Assembly: GCA_023663465.1 (NCBI GenBank)
Contig: JAMPHJ010000008.1
Coordinates: forward strand, 1-46,121
From: Muribaculaceae bacterium
GTDB taxonomy: Bacteria > Bacillota > Clostridia > Lachnospirales > Lachnospiraceae
Reading direction: 5' to 3'
DNA length: 46,121 nucleotides
Shown piece by piece: positions 39,802 to 46,121 of this stretch. Numbering within the stretch: position 1 is the stretch's first letter; each line of letters opens with the position of its first letter. The notes below the pieces were generated by a model. It searched no databases. It was not told where the DNA came from and worked only from the letters and a program-made list of their open reading frames with translations. A program made the position numbers and the translations under genes.

Positions 39802-41751
39802 CTAGTCGTTACTTTCTGCCGTCTTGTCATATATTCGATAAACCGTATATTTTTGCTCAATAATATCTATCTGCTCTATGCCAACATCTATGCCCTGCTC
39901 CGCATAGTAATCTTCCATCCATACCGTACTACTATCCGCCGTCCCCGTTTCCATGATAAAAAAGACGGAATCCATATAGAGCAGCCCCTGTGCTGTCGTT
40001 TCGATACCAAACTGCTTTAATTTTTCTCGATAGAGCGGACTTTTACACATCCACCCTCCCATAATATCATAATTTGCCAGAGAATTATCCACATTTTGGA
40101 AAATTTTCTGCGAAAATCCCACGGTGGAGTAAACGTCCTCAAAATAAAAGCAATCCGGGTGCGCCCTGCAATAGGTATCGATTGCTTCCTGCCCCTGGTT
40201 CGCCGCTTCTCTCGCCCGTTGGTTTTCCAAGACGCCCCGGACGCTGCCCGGAACACGCCATAGGCAGAATGCGCCAAATGAAAGCAAAATGATGGTTCCT
40301 ATAACGATTTCTTTATCCCGCACAAGACGCATGACAAGCATTCCTGCCAGCAAGGCAAATTCCACCAGATACAGAGAATGGGTAATTCGTTCGGGGTCGC
40401 GTCCTTTCATGAGAATATACATCCATAAACAGCTTCTGAAAAGAAAAAGCAGTCCCGGTTTCCAGAGAAAAAACCATTTCCGCAGCCCCTTTTTCGCTGG
40501 ATTTGTTACGCCTTCCCAGACGCCGCAGACAATCACGCACAGATAGGCCAAAACCACTGGCAGATTATAAGGCATGTCCCCTTGATGCAGCATACGATAC
40601 ACCGATAATTTCCCCTGCTGCCAGAGTTTCCTAAGAAACTCTGTACTGTTGCTCTGTCTGCCTGTAGAGATAACCGCACCGGATTCCCGCTCCGCAACAG
40701 AGACAGCTGCATCAGATTCTTGCTCCGCCACTGAGACAGCCGCATCAGATTCCTGCTCCGATGCATAGTCCGCTGCATCAGATTCCTGCTCCGATGCATA
40801 GTCCGCTGCGTCAGATTCCCGCTCCGTCGCATAGTCCGCAATCCGCCCCAGGACTTCCTCGTCGATTCCTTCGTCCAGCCCAAAATTATAATTGGCGAGT
40901 AACTGCTGCTGCGCATCGCTTATGCCCATAGCCGCAAGCCCGTCCCGATGCTCCCCGCTCGTCAGGATATCATAATGGAAATCATACACTTGCGTCCTCT
41001 TCTCAAAAAAGGTCAGAAACGACTTCCACGCCTCATCGCCATAAGCTGCAAAATCAAGCAGTCTGCTTACCAGCATCCCGATTAAAATGCCGCCAATAAT
41101 CAGTCCGTATTTATAATAATTCTCTTTCTGGAAAAACGCCTTTTCCTCCGCCATGCGAAAAAGCCCCGCCAGTCCTATCAGCGGAAACACAAGCAGAAGC
41201 ATTTCCGTCCGCAGCTGATACGCCAGCACGACAAGCAATATGGATGGGATATTCTGCCATACAAACGCGCCGGGCGCAAGCCCTTTTTCCGTAGTCAAAA
41301 ACAGAAAAATCGCCGCCGCGGCAAGCATGGCACAGGTGATAGTATATTGCAGCGCCGCCATGTGAGGAAGCAGAATCCCCCACAAAAACACCGTCGTAAA
41401 CACAAGGACTCCCGCCTTTGCCAGCCGCCCCGTGCAGATTTTTAACAGACGGACTCCTGCCAGATACAACGCGCCAAACTGGCACAGACATAAAAACAGA
41501 CCATACCACGGAAAATTCCTGCACAGTCTGTAACATAGGCTGATAAACGCCCCCAGAATATATAACGTCTGCATATTATGTCCGTCGGGAGTCCCGGTAT
41601 AGACCCCCGCCATAATATCCTTCATCATCATATCGTCATTTAAATCATAATAAAAATCAAAGCAGACGCTCATGATTACGATATTGACCAATATAGTCAA
41701 TGCCATCAGTATGCAATTTCCATACTTTTTCCAGATTCCCTGAATTTTCAT
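39802..41751 (-). CDS. Polytopic membrane protein, GT-C-like, with acidic tandem-repeat loop
   Basis: 649 residues. A first helix is followed by CFDFYYDLNDDMMMKDIMAGVYTGTPDGHNMQ, an outer loop rich in acidic residues where GT-C enzymes keep their catalytic Asp; about ten more helices follow, and the last ~130 residues are soluble (YRAHPDCFYFEDVYSTVGF). Residues 305-359 are five 11-residue repeats of the ADYASEQESDA type. No named family recognised; a polyprenyl-phosphate-sugar-dependent glycosyltransferase role is inference from topology and the nearby ArnC-like gene. GGAGAG lies 6 nt before ATG, 3 bp after the aminotransferase stop. Confidence 0.75.
   Translation of the reverse strand: MKIQGIWKKYGNCILMALTILVNIVIMSVCFDFYYDLNDDMMMKDIMAGVYTGTPDGHNMQTLYILGAFISLCYRLCRNFPWYGLFLCLCQFGALYLAGVRLLKICTGRLAKAGVLVFTTVFLWGILLPHMAALQYTITCAMLAAAAIFLFLTTEKGLAPGAFVWQNIPSILLVVLAYQLRTEMLLLVFPLIGLAGLFRMAEEKAFFQKENYYKYGLIIGGILIGMLVSRLLDFAAYGDEAWKSFLTFFEKRTQVYDFHYDILTSGEHRDGLAAMGISDAQQQLLANYNFGLDEGIDEEVLGRIADYATERESDAADYASEQESDAADYASEQESDAAVSVAEQESDAAVSVAERESGAVISTGRQSNSTEFLRKLWQQGKLSVYRMLHQGDMPYNLPVVLAYLCVIVCGVWEGVTNPAKKGLRKWFFLWKPGLLFLFRSCLWMYILMKGRDPERITHSLYLVEFALLAGMLVMRLVRDKEIVIGTIILLSFGAFCLWRVPGSVRGVLENQRAREAANQGQEAIDTYCRAHPDCFYFEDVYSTVGFSQKIFQNVDNSLANYDIMGGWMCKSPLYREKLKQFGIETTAQGLLYMDSVFFIMETGTADSSTVWMEDYYAEQGIDVGIEQIDIIEQKYTVYRIYDKTAESND
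40675..40839 (-). repeat. In-frame 33-bp tandem repeat (5 units) in the GT-C-like gene
   Basis: Five consecutive 33-bp units encode 11-residue repeats ending in ESDA or ESGA. Units 2 and 3 differ only at the last base, pointing to recent slippage or recombination; units 4 and 5 have a different first half (AVSVA). Frame is kept at any copy number. Confidence 0.9.
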
Positions 41752-41754
41752 GCG

Positions 41755-42885
41755 CTACTCTCCGTAAAATGCCCTGACCTTTTCTGCAATATAAGTTGTC
41801 TCATCTTCCGTCAGCCGATAGAACAGCGGCAGACGCAGCAGCCTCTCGCTTTCTTTCGTCGTATACTTATCTTCCCCGTGAAAACGCCCAAACTTCTTTC
41901 CCGCGGGCGCAGAATGCAGCGGAACATAATGAAATACCGCAAGAATGCCCGCTTCTTTCAAGAACTGAATCAACCTGCCCCTTTCTTCCATATCCTTCGT
42001 CTTGATATAAAACATATGGGCATTATGACTGCAATGCTCCGGGATATGGGGCAGCTCGATTTTTCCTTTTTCCGCAAGCGGCGCAAGCAGCTCGTGATAT
42101 TGATTCCACCGCTCCATCCTCGCCTGGGTGATTTCCTCGGCAAGCTCTAACTGCGCATAAAGATACGCCGCGTTCATATCGCTGGGAAGATAAGACGAAC
42201 CATAATTCTGCCAGCGGTACTTGTCTACCTGCCCGCGGAAATACTTGCTCCTGTCCGTCCCCTTTTCCCTAAGGATTTCCGCATCTTCGATATACTTTTC
42301 ATCCCGAATCAGCAAGGCGCCGCCTTCGCCCATACTGAAATTTTTGGTCTCATGAAAACTGAAACAGCCAAACTCCCCGAATGTCCCCAGCGCTTTACCC
42401 CGATACGACGCCATAATGCCCTGGGCGGCGTCTTCCACGACCATCAGCCCGTGCCGTTTCGCAATATCCATAATCGTATCCATCTCACAGCCTACGCCCG
42501 CATAGTGCACCGGCGCAATCACCTTCGTCCTATCCGTAATGGCATCTTCGATTAATGTCTCGTCAATATTCATCGTATCCGGTCTGATATCCACAAAAAC
42601 CGCTTTTGCCCCTCGCAGTACGAAAGCGTCCGCCGTCGAAACAAACGTATAAGAAGGCAGAATCACTTCGTCCCCTTCCCGGATATCTGTCAGCAGCGCC
42701 GCCAGCTCCGTTGCATGGGTGCAGGATGTGGTCAGCAGACATTTCGCCGTCTTCGTCTGCTGCTTTATCCATTCGCTGCACTTCTTCGTAAATGGACCAT
42801 CCCCGCAAATTTTCTGATTCTCGATTGCTTCCTTCATATAATCAATTTCTTTCCCCGTATAAGGGGGCACATTAAAATTTATCAT
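41755..42885 (-). CDS. wecE: dTDP-4-amino-4,6-dideoxygalactose transaminase-like (WecE/RffA)
   Basis: 376 residues, full length. INFNVPPYTGKEIDYMKEAI and KICGDGPFTKKCSEWI at the start are characteristic of WecE/RffA; TSCTHATELAALL, EDAAQG (Asp152) and the PLP lysine Lys181 in SFHETKNFSMGEGG complete the active site. WecE makes dTDP-Fuc4N from dTDP-4-keto-6-deoxyglucose. No rmlA/rmlB genes are in the window, so the substrate must be made elsewhere. The product could feed the GNAT (Fuc4NAc) or the formyltransferase. First gene of the minus-strand locus, with GGAG 7 nt before ATG and a promoter about 80 nt upstream. Confidence 0.92.
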   Translation of the reverse strand: MINFNVPPYTGKEIDYMKEAIENQKICGDGPFTKKCSEWIKQQTKTAKCLLTTSCTHATELAALLTDIREGDEVILPSYTFVSTADAFVLRGAKAVFVDIRPDTMNIDETLIEDAITDRTKVIAPVHYAGVGCEMDTIMDIAKRHGLMVVEDAAQGIMASYRGKALGTFGEFGCFSFHETKNFSMGEGGALLIRDEKYIEDAEILREKGTDRSKYFRGQVDKYRWQNYGSSYLPSDMNAAYLYAQLELAEEITQARMERWNQYHELLAPLAEKGKIELPHIPEHCSHNAHMFYIKTKDMEERGRLIQFLKEAGILAVFHYVPLHSAPAGKKFGRFHGEDKYTTKESERLLRLPLFYRLTEDETTYIAEKVRAFYGE

Positions 42886-42964
42886 GATCTTCTCCGCATT
42901 CTGGTTATTTGAATCTGCGTTTGCATTATGAAAAGTGTCTTTTGACAGCTAAACTTATTTTACT

Positions 42965-42994
42965 ATTCTAACATAGACTGCCGGTACTTTGCAA
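42965..42994 (-). promoter_or_regulatory. Predicted main promoter of the polysaccharide locus
   Basis: Minus strand: TTGCAA (42989-42994), 18-bp spacer, TAGAAT (42965-42970) preceded by TGT (extended -10). The leader to the aminotransferase ATG is about 73 nt and contains a small TGTC-AAAA-GACA stem followed by TTTT (around 42930-42947), too small to call an attenuator. Confidence 0.6.
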
Positions 42995-43044
42995 TGAAGA
43001 ATAGCCCTTATGGTAATCGACTTTTCCCTCTTTATATATCTTTA

Positions 43045-43074
43045 TTACATTTTTTAGTTGTTCTGTGGTATACT
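43045..43074 (+). promoter_or_regulatory. Predicted promoter of the plus-strand GT4/GH13 unit
   Basis: TTACAT (43045-43050), 18-bp spacer, TATACT (43069-43074) preceded by TGG (extended -10). It diverges from the polysaccharide promoter about 50 bp away. The ~105-nt leader contains the inverted pair GCCTGT/ACAGGC (43102-43107 and 43134-43139). The 300-bp interval 42886-43185 otherwise shows no gene. Confidence 0.6.
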
Positions 43075-43185
43075 GTGCTTATATGAATCTGAACAGCAAA
43101 CGCCTGTGAGGTGTTCCAAGTAGCGAGCGCTGAACAGGCTGTAGCAGAACTTAAAAAATATCTAATCATAGAAAGGAATATTTTT

Positions 43186-44544
43186 ATGAATGTATGTCTT
43201 TTAAACGACTCATTTCCGCCTGTCATAGATGGAGTTGCAAACGTCGTAATCAATTATGCGCAGATTATGCAGGATGAGGGGCTTGCGAACGTGGCTGTTG
43301 CCACGCCAAAGTATCCTGATGCCGATTATTCATCCTATTCTTATAGGGTAATTCCTTATCAGAGTATTGACACAACCCATCTGGTAGACGGTTATCGTAC
43401 AGGCAATCCATTTGCCGTTTCTGAGCTGAAAGAGCTTTCTGATTTTGCTCCTGATATTATTCACAGCCATTGTCCGTTTTCCTCTACCGTAATGGCAAGG
43501 ATGCTCAGATACCGGACAGATGCGCCAATTGTTTTTACTTATCATACAAAATTTGATATTGATATTGCCAGGGCGGTCAAGGCTAAATTTCTGCAAAAGG
43601 AAGCTGCTAAAACGATTGTGGAGAATATTGCGTCATGTGATGAAATATGGGTTGTCAGCAAGGGCGCAGGCGAGAATCTGAAATCTTTAGGTTATGAGGG
43701 GGACTACAGGGTTGTCCATAACGGCGTCGATTTTGACAAAGGCCGTGTTGATGCAGAGACGGTTGCCAGAGTGACAAAGAATTTCGACCTTCCATCAAAT
43801 CTGCCAGTATTTATGTTTGTCGGGCGCATTGTAAAATATAAAGGCATACCGCTTATCTTAGAAGCTCTGTCAAAATTAAATCAAGATAGTATTGATTTTC
43901 GTTTTGTCTGTATTGGAAGCGGTCCCGATGAAGATGAAATTAAGGATATGGCAGCGAAACTTTTAAAACCTGAACAAGTCATTTTTACAGGTGCAATTTA
44001 TGACAGGAATATCCTTCGGGCATGGAATACGCGTGCAGACCTCTTTTTGTTTCCCTCAACCTATGATACCAACGGGATTGTGGTCAGGGAGGCGGCAGCA
44101 TGCGGTCTTGCCAGCGTTCTTATCAGGGAAAGCTGTGCGGCAGAAGGAATTACGGATGGCAGGAACGGATTTTTAATTGAGGAAAATGCAGATTCTATGT
44201 ATGAATTGTTAAAGCGCGTGCATCAGGATTTTGATTATATGACAAATGTAGGCACACATGCCATGGATGAAATCTATATCTCGTGGAAAGATAGTGTACA
44301 TGCCGCCTACGAACGGTATCAAGAGCTGATTGAGGCAAAAAAGAGCGGTAAACTGGTTCTGAATCATCATGCCATCACAAATGCGGCTTTGTCATTCCAT
44401 GAAGAGTTTTTAAATAAATATGAAAAACTTCAGACGCAGATTGAGCGTTTTAATAATGAAATATCCCTGACTGAACAAAAATTTGATCAGATAAAAGAGA
44501 ATCTCAAGGAAAATCTGGATATCCACAAGATTGTGAAAAAATAA
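43186..44544 (+). CDS. Glycosyltransferase family 4 with C-terminal coiled coil (glycolipid synthase-like)
   Basis: 452 residues. NVCLLNDSFPPVIDGVANVVINYAQIM, HSHCPFSSTVMARMLR and TYHTKFDIDIARAV resemble the diacylglycerol glucosyltransferase branch of GT4; MFVGRIVKYKGIPLILEAL and STYDTNGIVVREAAACGL form the donor site, with Asp in place of the first Glu of E-x7-E. The last ~60 residues look like a coiled coil. It may make a glucosyl glycolipid or act in storage glucan metabolism together with the GH13 gene 49 bp downstream (inference). ATG 43186 has AAAGGA 8 nt upstream; the frame stays open 25 codons further upstream, but relatives start at MNVCLLND. Confidence 0.88.
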   Translation: MNVCLLNDSFPPVIDGVANVVINYAQIMQDEGLANVAVATPKYPDADYSSYSYRVIPYQSIDTTHLVDGYRTGNPFAVSELKELSDFAPDIIHSHCPFSSTVMARMLRYRTDAPIVFTYHTKFDIDIARAVKAKFLQKEAAKTIVENIASCDEIWVVSKGAGENLKSLGYEGDYRVVHNGVDFDKGRVDAETVARVTKNFDLPSNLPVFMFVGRIVKYKGIPLILEALSKLNQDSIDFRFVCIGSGPDEDEIKDMAAKLLKPEQVIFTGAIYDRNILRAWNTRADLFLFPSTYDTNGIVVREAAACGLASVLIRESCAAEGITDGRNGFLIEENADSMYELLKRVHQDFDYMTNVGTHAMDEIYISWKDSVHAAYERYQELIEAKKSGKLVLNHHAITNAALSFHEEFLNKYEKLQTQIERFNNEISLTEQKFDQIKENLKENLDIHKIVKK

Positions 44545-44593
44545 TAGATACTAACTGTTTAAAAGCCTATGAAAGTATATTGGGGATACGCTA

Positions 44594-46121
44594 ATGAAAA
44601 ATGAATGGTATAAAAGTATGTCATTTTATCAAATTTGGATTCGCAGTTTCTACGATGGAAATGGTGACGGTATTGGCGACCTGTATGGTGTGTATGAAAA
44701 ATTAGAGTACATAAAATCGCTTCATGTAGATGGTATCTGGTTTTCACCGCTATATCCGTCGCCCAATGCTGATTTTGGATATGATATATCAGATTACAGA
44801 AATATCCATACCGACTATGGCGACCTTGAACAGTTTCAGAAGGTACTTAACAGGGCACATGAGCTTGGTATGAAGGTAATCATGGATTTAGTCATCAACC
44901 ATACATCTGACGAGCACCCGTGGTTTATCGAGAGCAGAAAGAGTCGCAATAATCCTTACAGCGACTATTACATATGGCGGGATGCAAAAAATGGCAGGCT
45001 TCCTAATAACTGGGACAGTCTTTTCGAGGGAAAGGCATGGGAATACTGTCCCGAAAGAGAACAGTATTATCTTCACATCTTTGCCAGAAAACAGCCTGAC
45101 TTGAATATGGATAATCCCAAAGTACGCCAGGAAGTCAAGGATATTATGCGCTTCTGGCTGGATATGGGGGTAGATGGCTTCCGCGAAGATGTTATCACAT
45201 TTATCTCTAAAGCGAAAAATCTGCCGAATGGTCTGCCTTTTATTCCGGCAGCAAACGGGATGCCTTACTACAAAGACGGACCCCATATTCAGGAATATTT
45301 GTCAGAGTTTCGAGAGGTGTGCGAGGAGTACGATTGTTTTCAATTGGGTGAAGGCCCTATGACTACTACAAAATCCGCGCTCTCGTATATGAATGGGAAA
45401 GATAAGGTGCTTGACCTTATGTTTCACTTTGATCATATGATGGCAGACTGTCTATTTACAGAGTATATCCAGCGCCCGTTTAAGTTAACAAGATTAAAGC
45501 GGGCGTTTGGAAAATGGCAGAAGGAGTTAAACGGAAAGGCATGGAACACGCTGTATCTTGAAAATCACGACCATCCAAGAGTCATCAGCCGGTATGGAAG
45601 CGAGAAATTCCATAGGGAAAGCGGCACTATGCTTGCAGTATGTTATCTTTTCCAACAGGGGACGCCCTTTGTCTATCAGGGACAGGAAATCGGTATGACC
45701 AATATACGACTGGATTCCATTGACAAATATATGGATGTGTCTTCAAAAAATAATTATCATAGTTTTCATTTAAAGGATTCCGTCGCAAAACGTCTTGCGC
45801 GTATTCATGCTTCCAGCAGGGATTCTTCGCGTACCCCTATGCAGTGGGATTCCTCAGAAAACGCAGGATTTACTACTGGAACCCCGTGGTTTTATATCAA
45901 CCCAAATTACCATAAAATCAATGTTGCCGATGAGGAAAAAGACCCTCAAAGTATCCTGAATTTTTACCGCAAATGTCTGGAATATAGAAAAAAGAGCGAG
46001 GCAGCGCTTTGGGGTGATTATTCTGAATATTATAAATATAGTGAGCGAATTTTCGTATATCGAAGAAGCTATCAAAACAAGCGCCTGCTCATTGTATGTT
46101 CTTTTAGTCCGCATAAATTGA
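44594..46121 (+). CDS. GH13 alpha-glucosidase / oligo-1,6-glucosidase, partial (3' end outside window)
   Basis: At least 509 residues, open to the window end. WYKSMSFYQIWIRSFYDGNGDGIGDLYGV carries the calcium-loop type DGNGDGIGD of oligo-1,6-glucosidases; conserved region I is DLVINHTS, region II GFREDVITF (nucleophile Asp), region III QLGEGPM (acid/base Glu) and region IV LENHDHPRV. A cytoplasmic enzyme cleaving terminal alpha-glucosyl residues of oligosaccharides, with no signal peptide. Start ATG 44594 has GGGGA about 8 nt upstream. Probably cotranscribed with the GT4 gene. Substrate (maltose-, isomaltose-, sucrose- or trehalose-type) cannot be decided from what is visible. Confidence 0.92.
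   Translation, partial: MKNEWYKSMSFYQIWIRSFYDGNGDGIGDLYGVYEKLEYIKSLHVDGIWFSPLYPSPNADFGYDISDYRNIHTDYGDLEQFQKVLNRAHELGMKVIMDLVINHTSDEHPWFIESRKSRNNPYSDYYIWRDAKNGRLPNNWDSLFEGKAWEYCPEREQYYLHIFARKQPDLNMDNPKVRQEVKDIMRFWLDMGVDGFREDVITFISKAKNLPNGLPFIPAANGMPYYKDGPHIQEYLSEFREVCEEYDCFQLGEGPMTTTKSALSYMNGKDKVLDLMFHFDHMMADCLFTEYIQRPFKLTRLKRAFGKWQKELNGKAWNTLYLENHDHPRVISRYGSEKFHRESGTMLAVCYLFQQGTPFVYQGQEIGMTNIRLDSIDKYMDVSSKNNYHSFHLKDSVAKRLARIHASSRDSSRTPMQWDSSENAGFTTGTPWFYINPNYHKINVADEEKDPQSILNFYRKCLEYRKKSEAALWGDYSEYYKYSERIFVYRRSYQNKRLLIVCSFSPHKL

Noticed and set aside
131..42885. PglB/STT3 oligosaccharyltransferase among the membrane proteins
   Set aside because: No WWDYG-type motif was found in any of the large membrane proteins, so protein N-glycosylation cannot be claimed.
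42930..42947. Attenuator or LoaP-type hairpin in the leader of the main operon
   Set aside because: Only a 4-bp stem is visible; too small to support a specific regulatory call.
43111..43185. Longer start for the plus-strand GT4 (25 extra codons)
   Set aside because: The ATG at 43186 has a good AAAGGA site and matches the family start; the extension would need a GTG placed right against GAGG.

Overview
The window is almost entirely one very large polysaccharide biosynthesis locus. It looks like a Gram-positive Clostridia genome, most likely Lachnospiraceae (inference). The reasons are strong AGGAGG-type ribosome binding sites, sigmaA-type promoters with extended -10 elements, no outer-membrane export genes, and families I associate with that group (DUF6020-, DUF6056- and DUF5672-like proteins). 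No rRNA, tRNA, CRISPR array, insertion sequence or phage gene was seen.

Layout: thirty-four genes lie on the minus strand from 42885 down to 131, many with 4-bp ATGA/TTGA overlaps that imply translational coupling. In transcription order the first block (42.9-36.3 kb) holds a WecE-type aminotransferase, a GT-C-like membrane protein, a GNAT acetyltransferase, an ArnC/GtrB-like polyprenyl-phosphate glycosyltransferase and a DUF6020 membrane protein. A second promoter at 36.3 kb leads into an O-antigen-ligase-like protein and a bacillosamine-type module: PglF-like dehydratase, PglE-like aminotransferase, PglC-like phosphoglycosyl transferase, an ATP-grasp/HAD fusion and a PglA-like GT4. Next come a UDP-HexNAc 6-dehydrogenase and 4-epimerase (predicted UDP-GalNAcA route), a cytoplasmic deacetylase, a sugar N-formyltransferase, three GT4 enzymes, an SGNH-like protein, a second deacetylase, an AsnB-like amidotransferase and another GT4. 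A small DUF4160/DUF2442 pair with its own promoter interrupts the locus at 14 kb. The distal block (13.7-0.1 kb) starts from its own promoter and holds a second AsnB-like amidotransferase, a GT2, two GT11-type fucosyltransferases around a PglK-like ABC flippase, a DUF6056 membrane protein, a DUF5672 protein, a GT17 enzyme, a Wzy-like polymerase and a last membrane protein. A nested inverted repeat/terminator closes the locus at the left edge.

How it may work (inference): the PGT primes undecaprenyl phosphate with a 4-amino-4,6-dideoxy-HexNAc-type sugar. GT4, GT2, GT11 and GT17 enzymes extend it with amidated GalNAcA, N-formyl amino sugar and fucose-like residues. The ABC protein flips the product, Wzy/WaaL-like proteins polymerise or transfer it, and several GT-C-like proteins fed by the ArnC-like enzyme add branches outside. 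The gene content resembles the Francisella O-antigen set (dehydratase, dehydrogenase, epimerase, AsnB-type amidase, aminotransferase, formyltransferase).

On the plus strand, divergently transcribed, are a GT4 glycosyltransferase (43186-44544) and the start of a GH13 alpha-glucosidase cut off by the window end.

The most unexpected signal is not a gene. The palindrome TGACA-N4-TGTCA occurs eight times between 0.4 and 19.7 kb, inside seven unrelated coding regions and in more than one reading frame, where about 0.04 copies would be expected by chance. Purine-rich tandem repeats also recur in the locus, in frame in two membrane proteins and just upstream of two genes.
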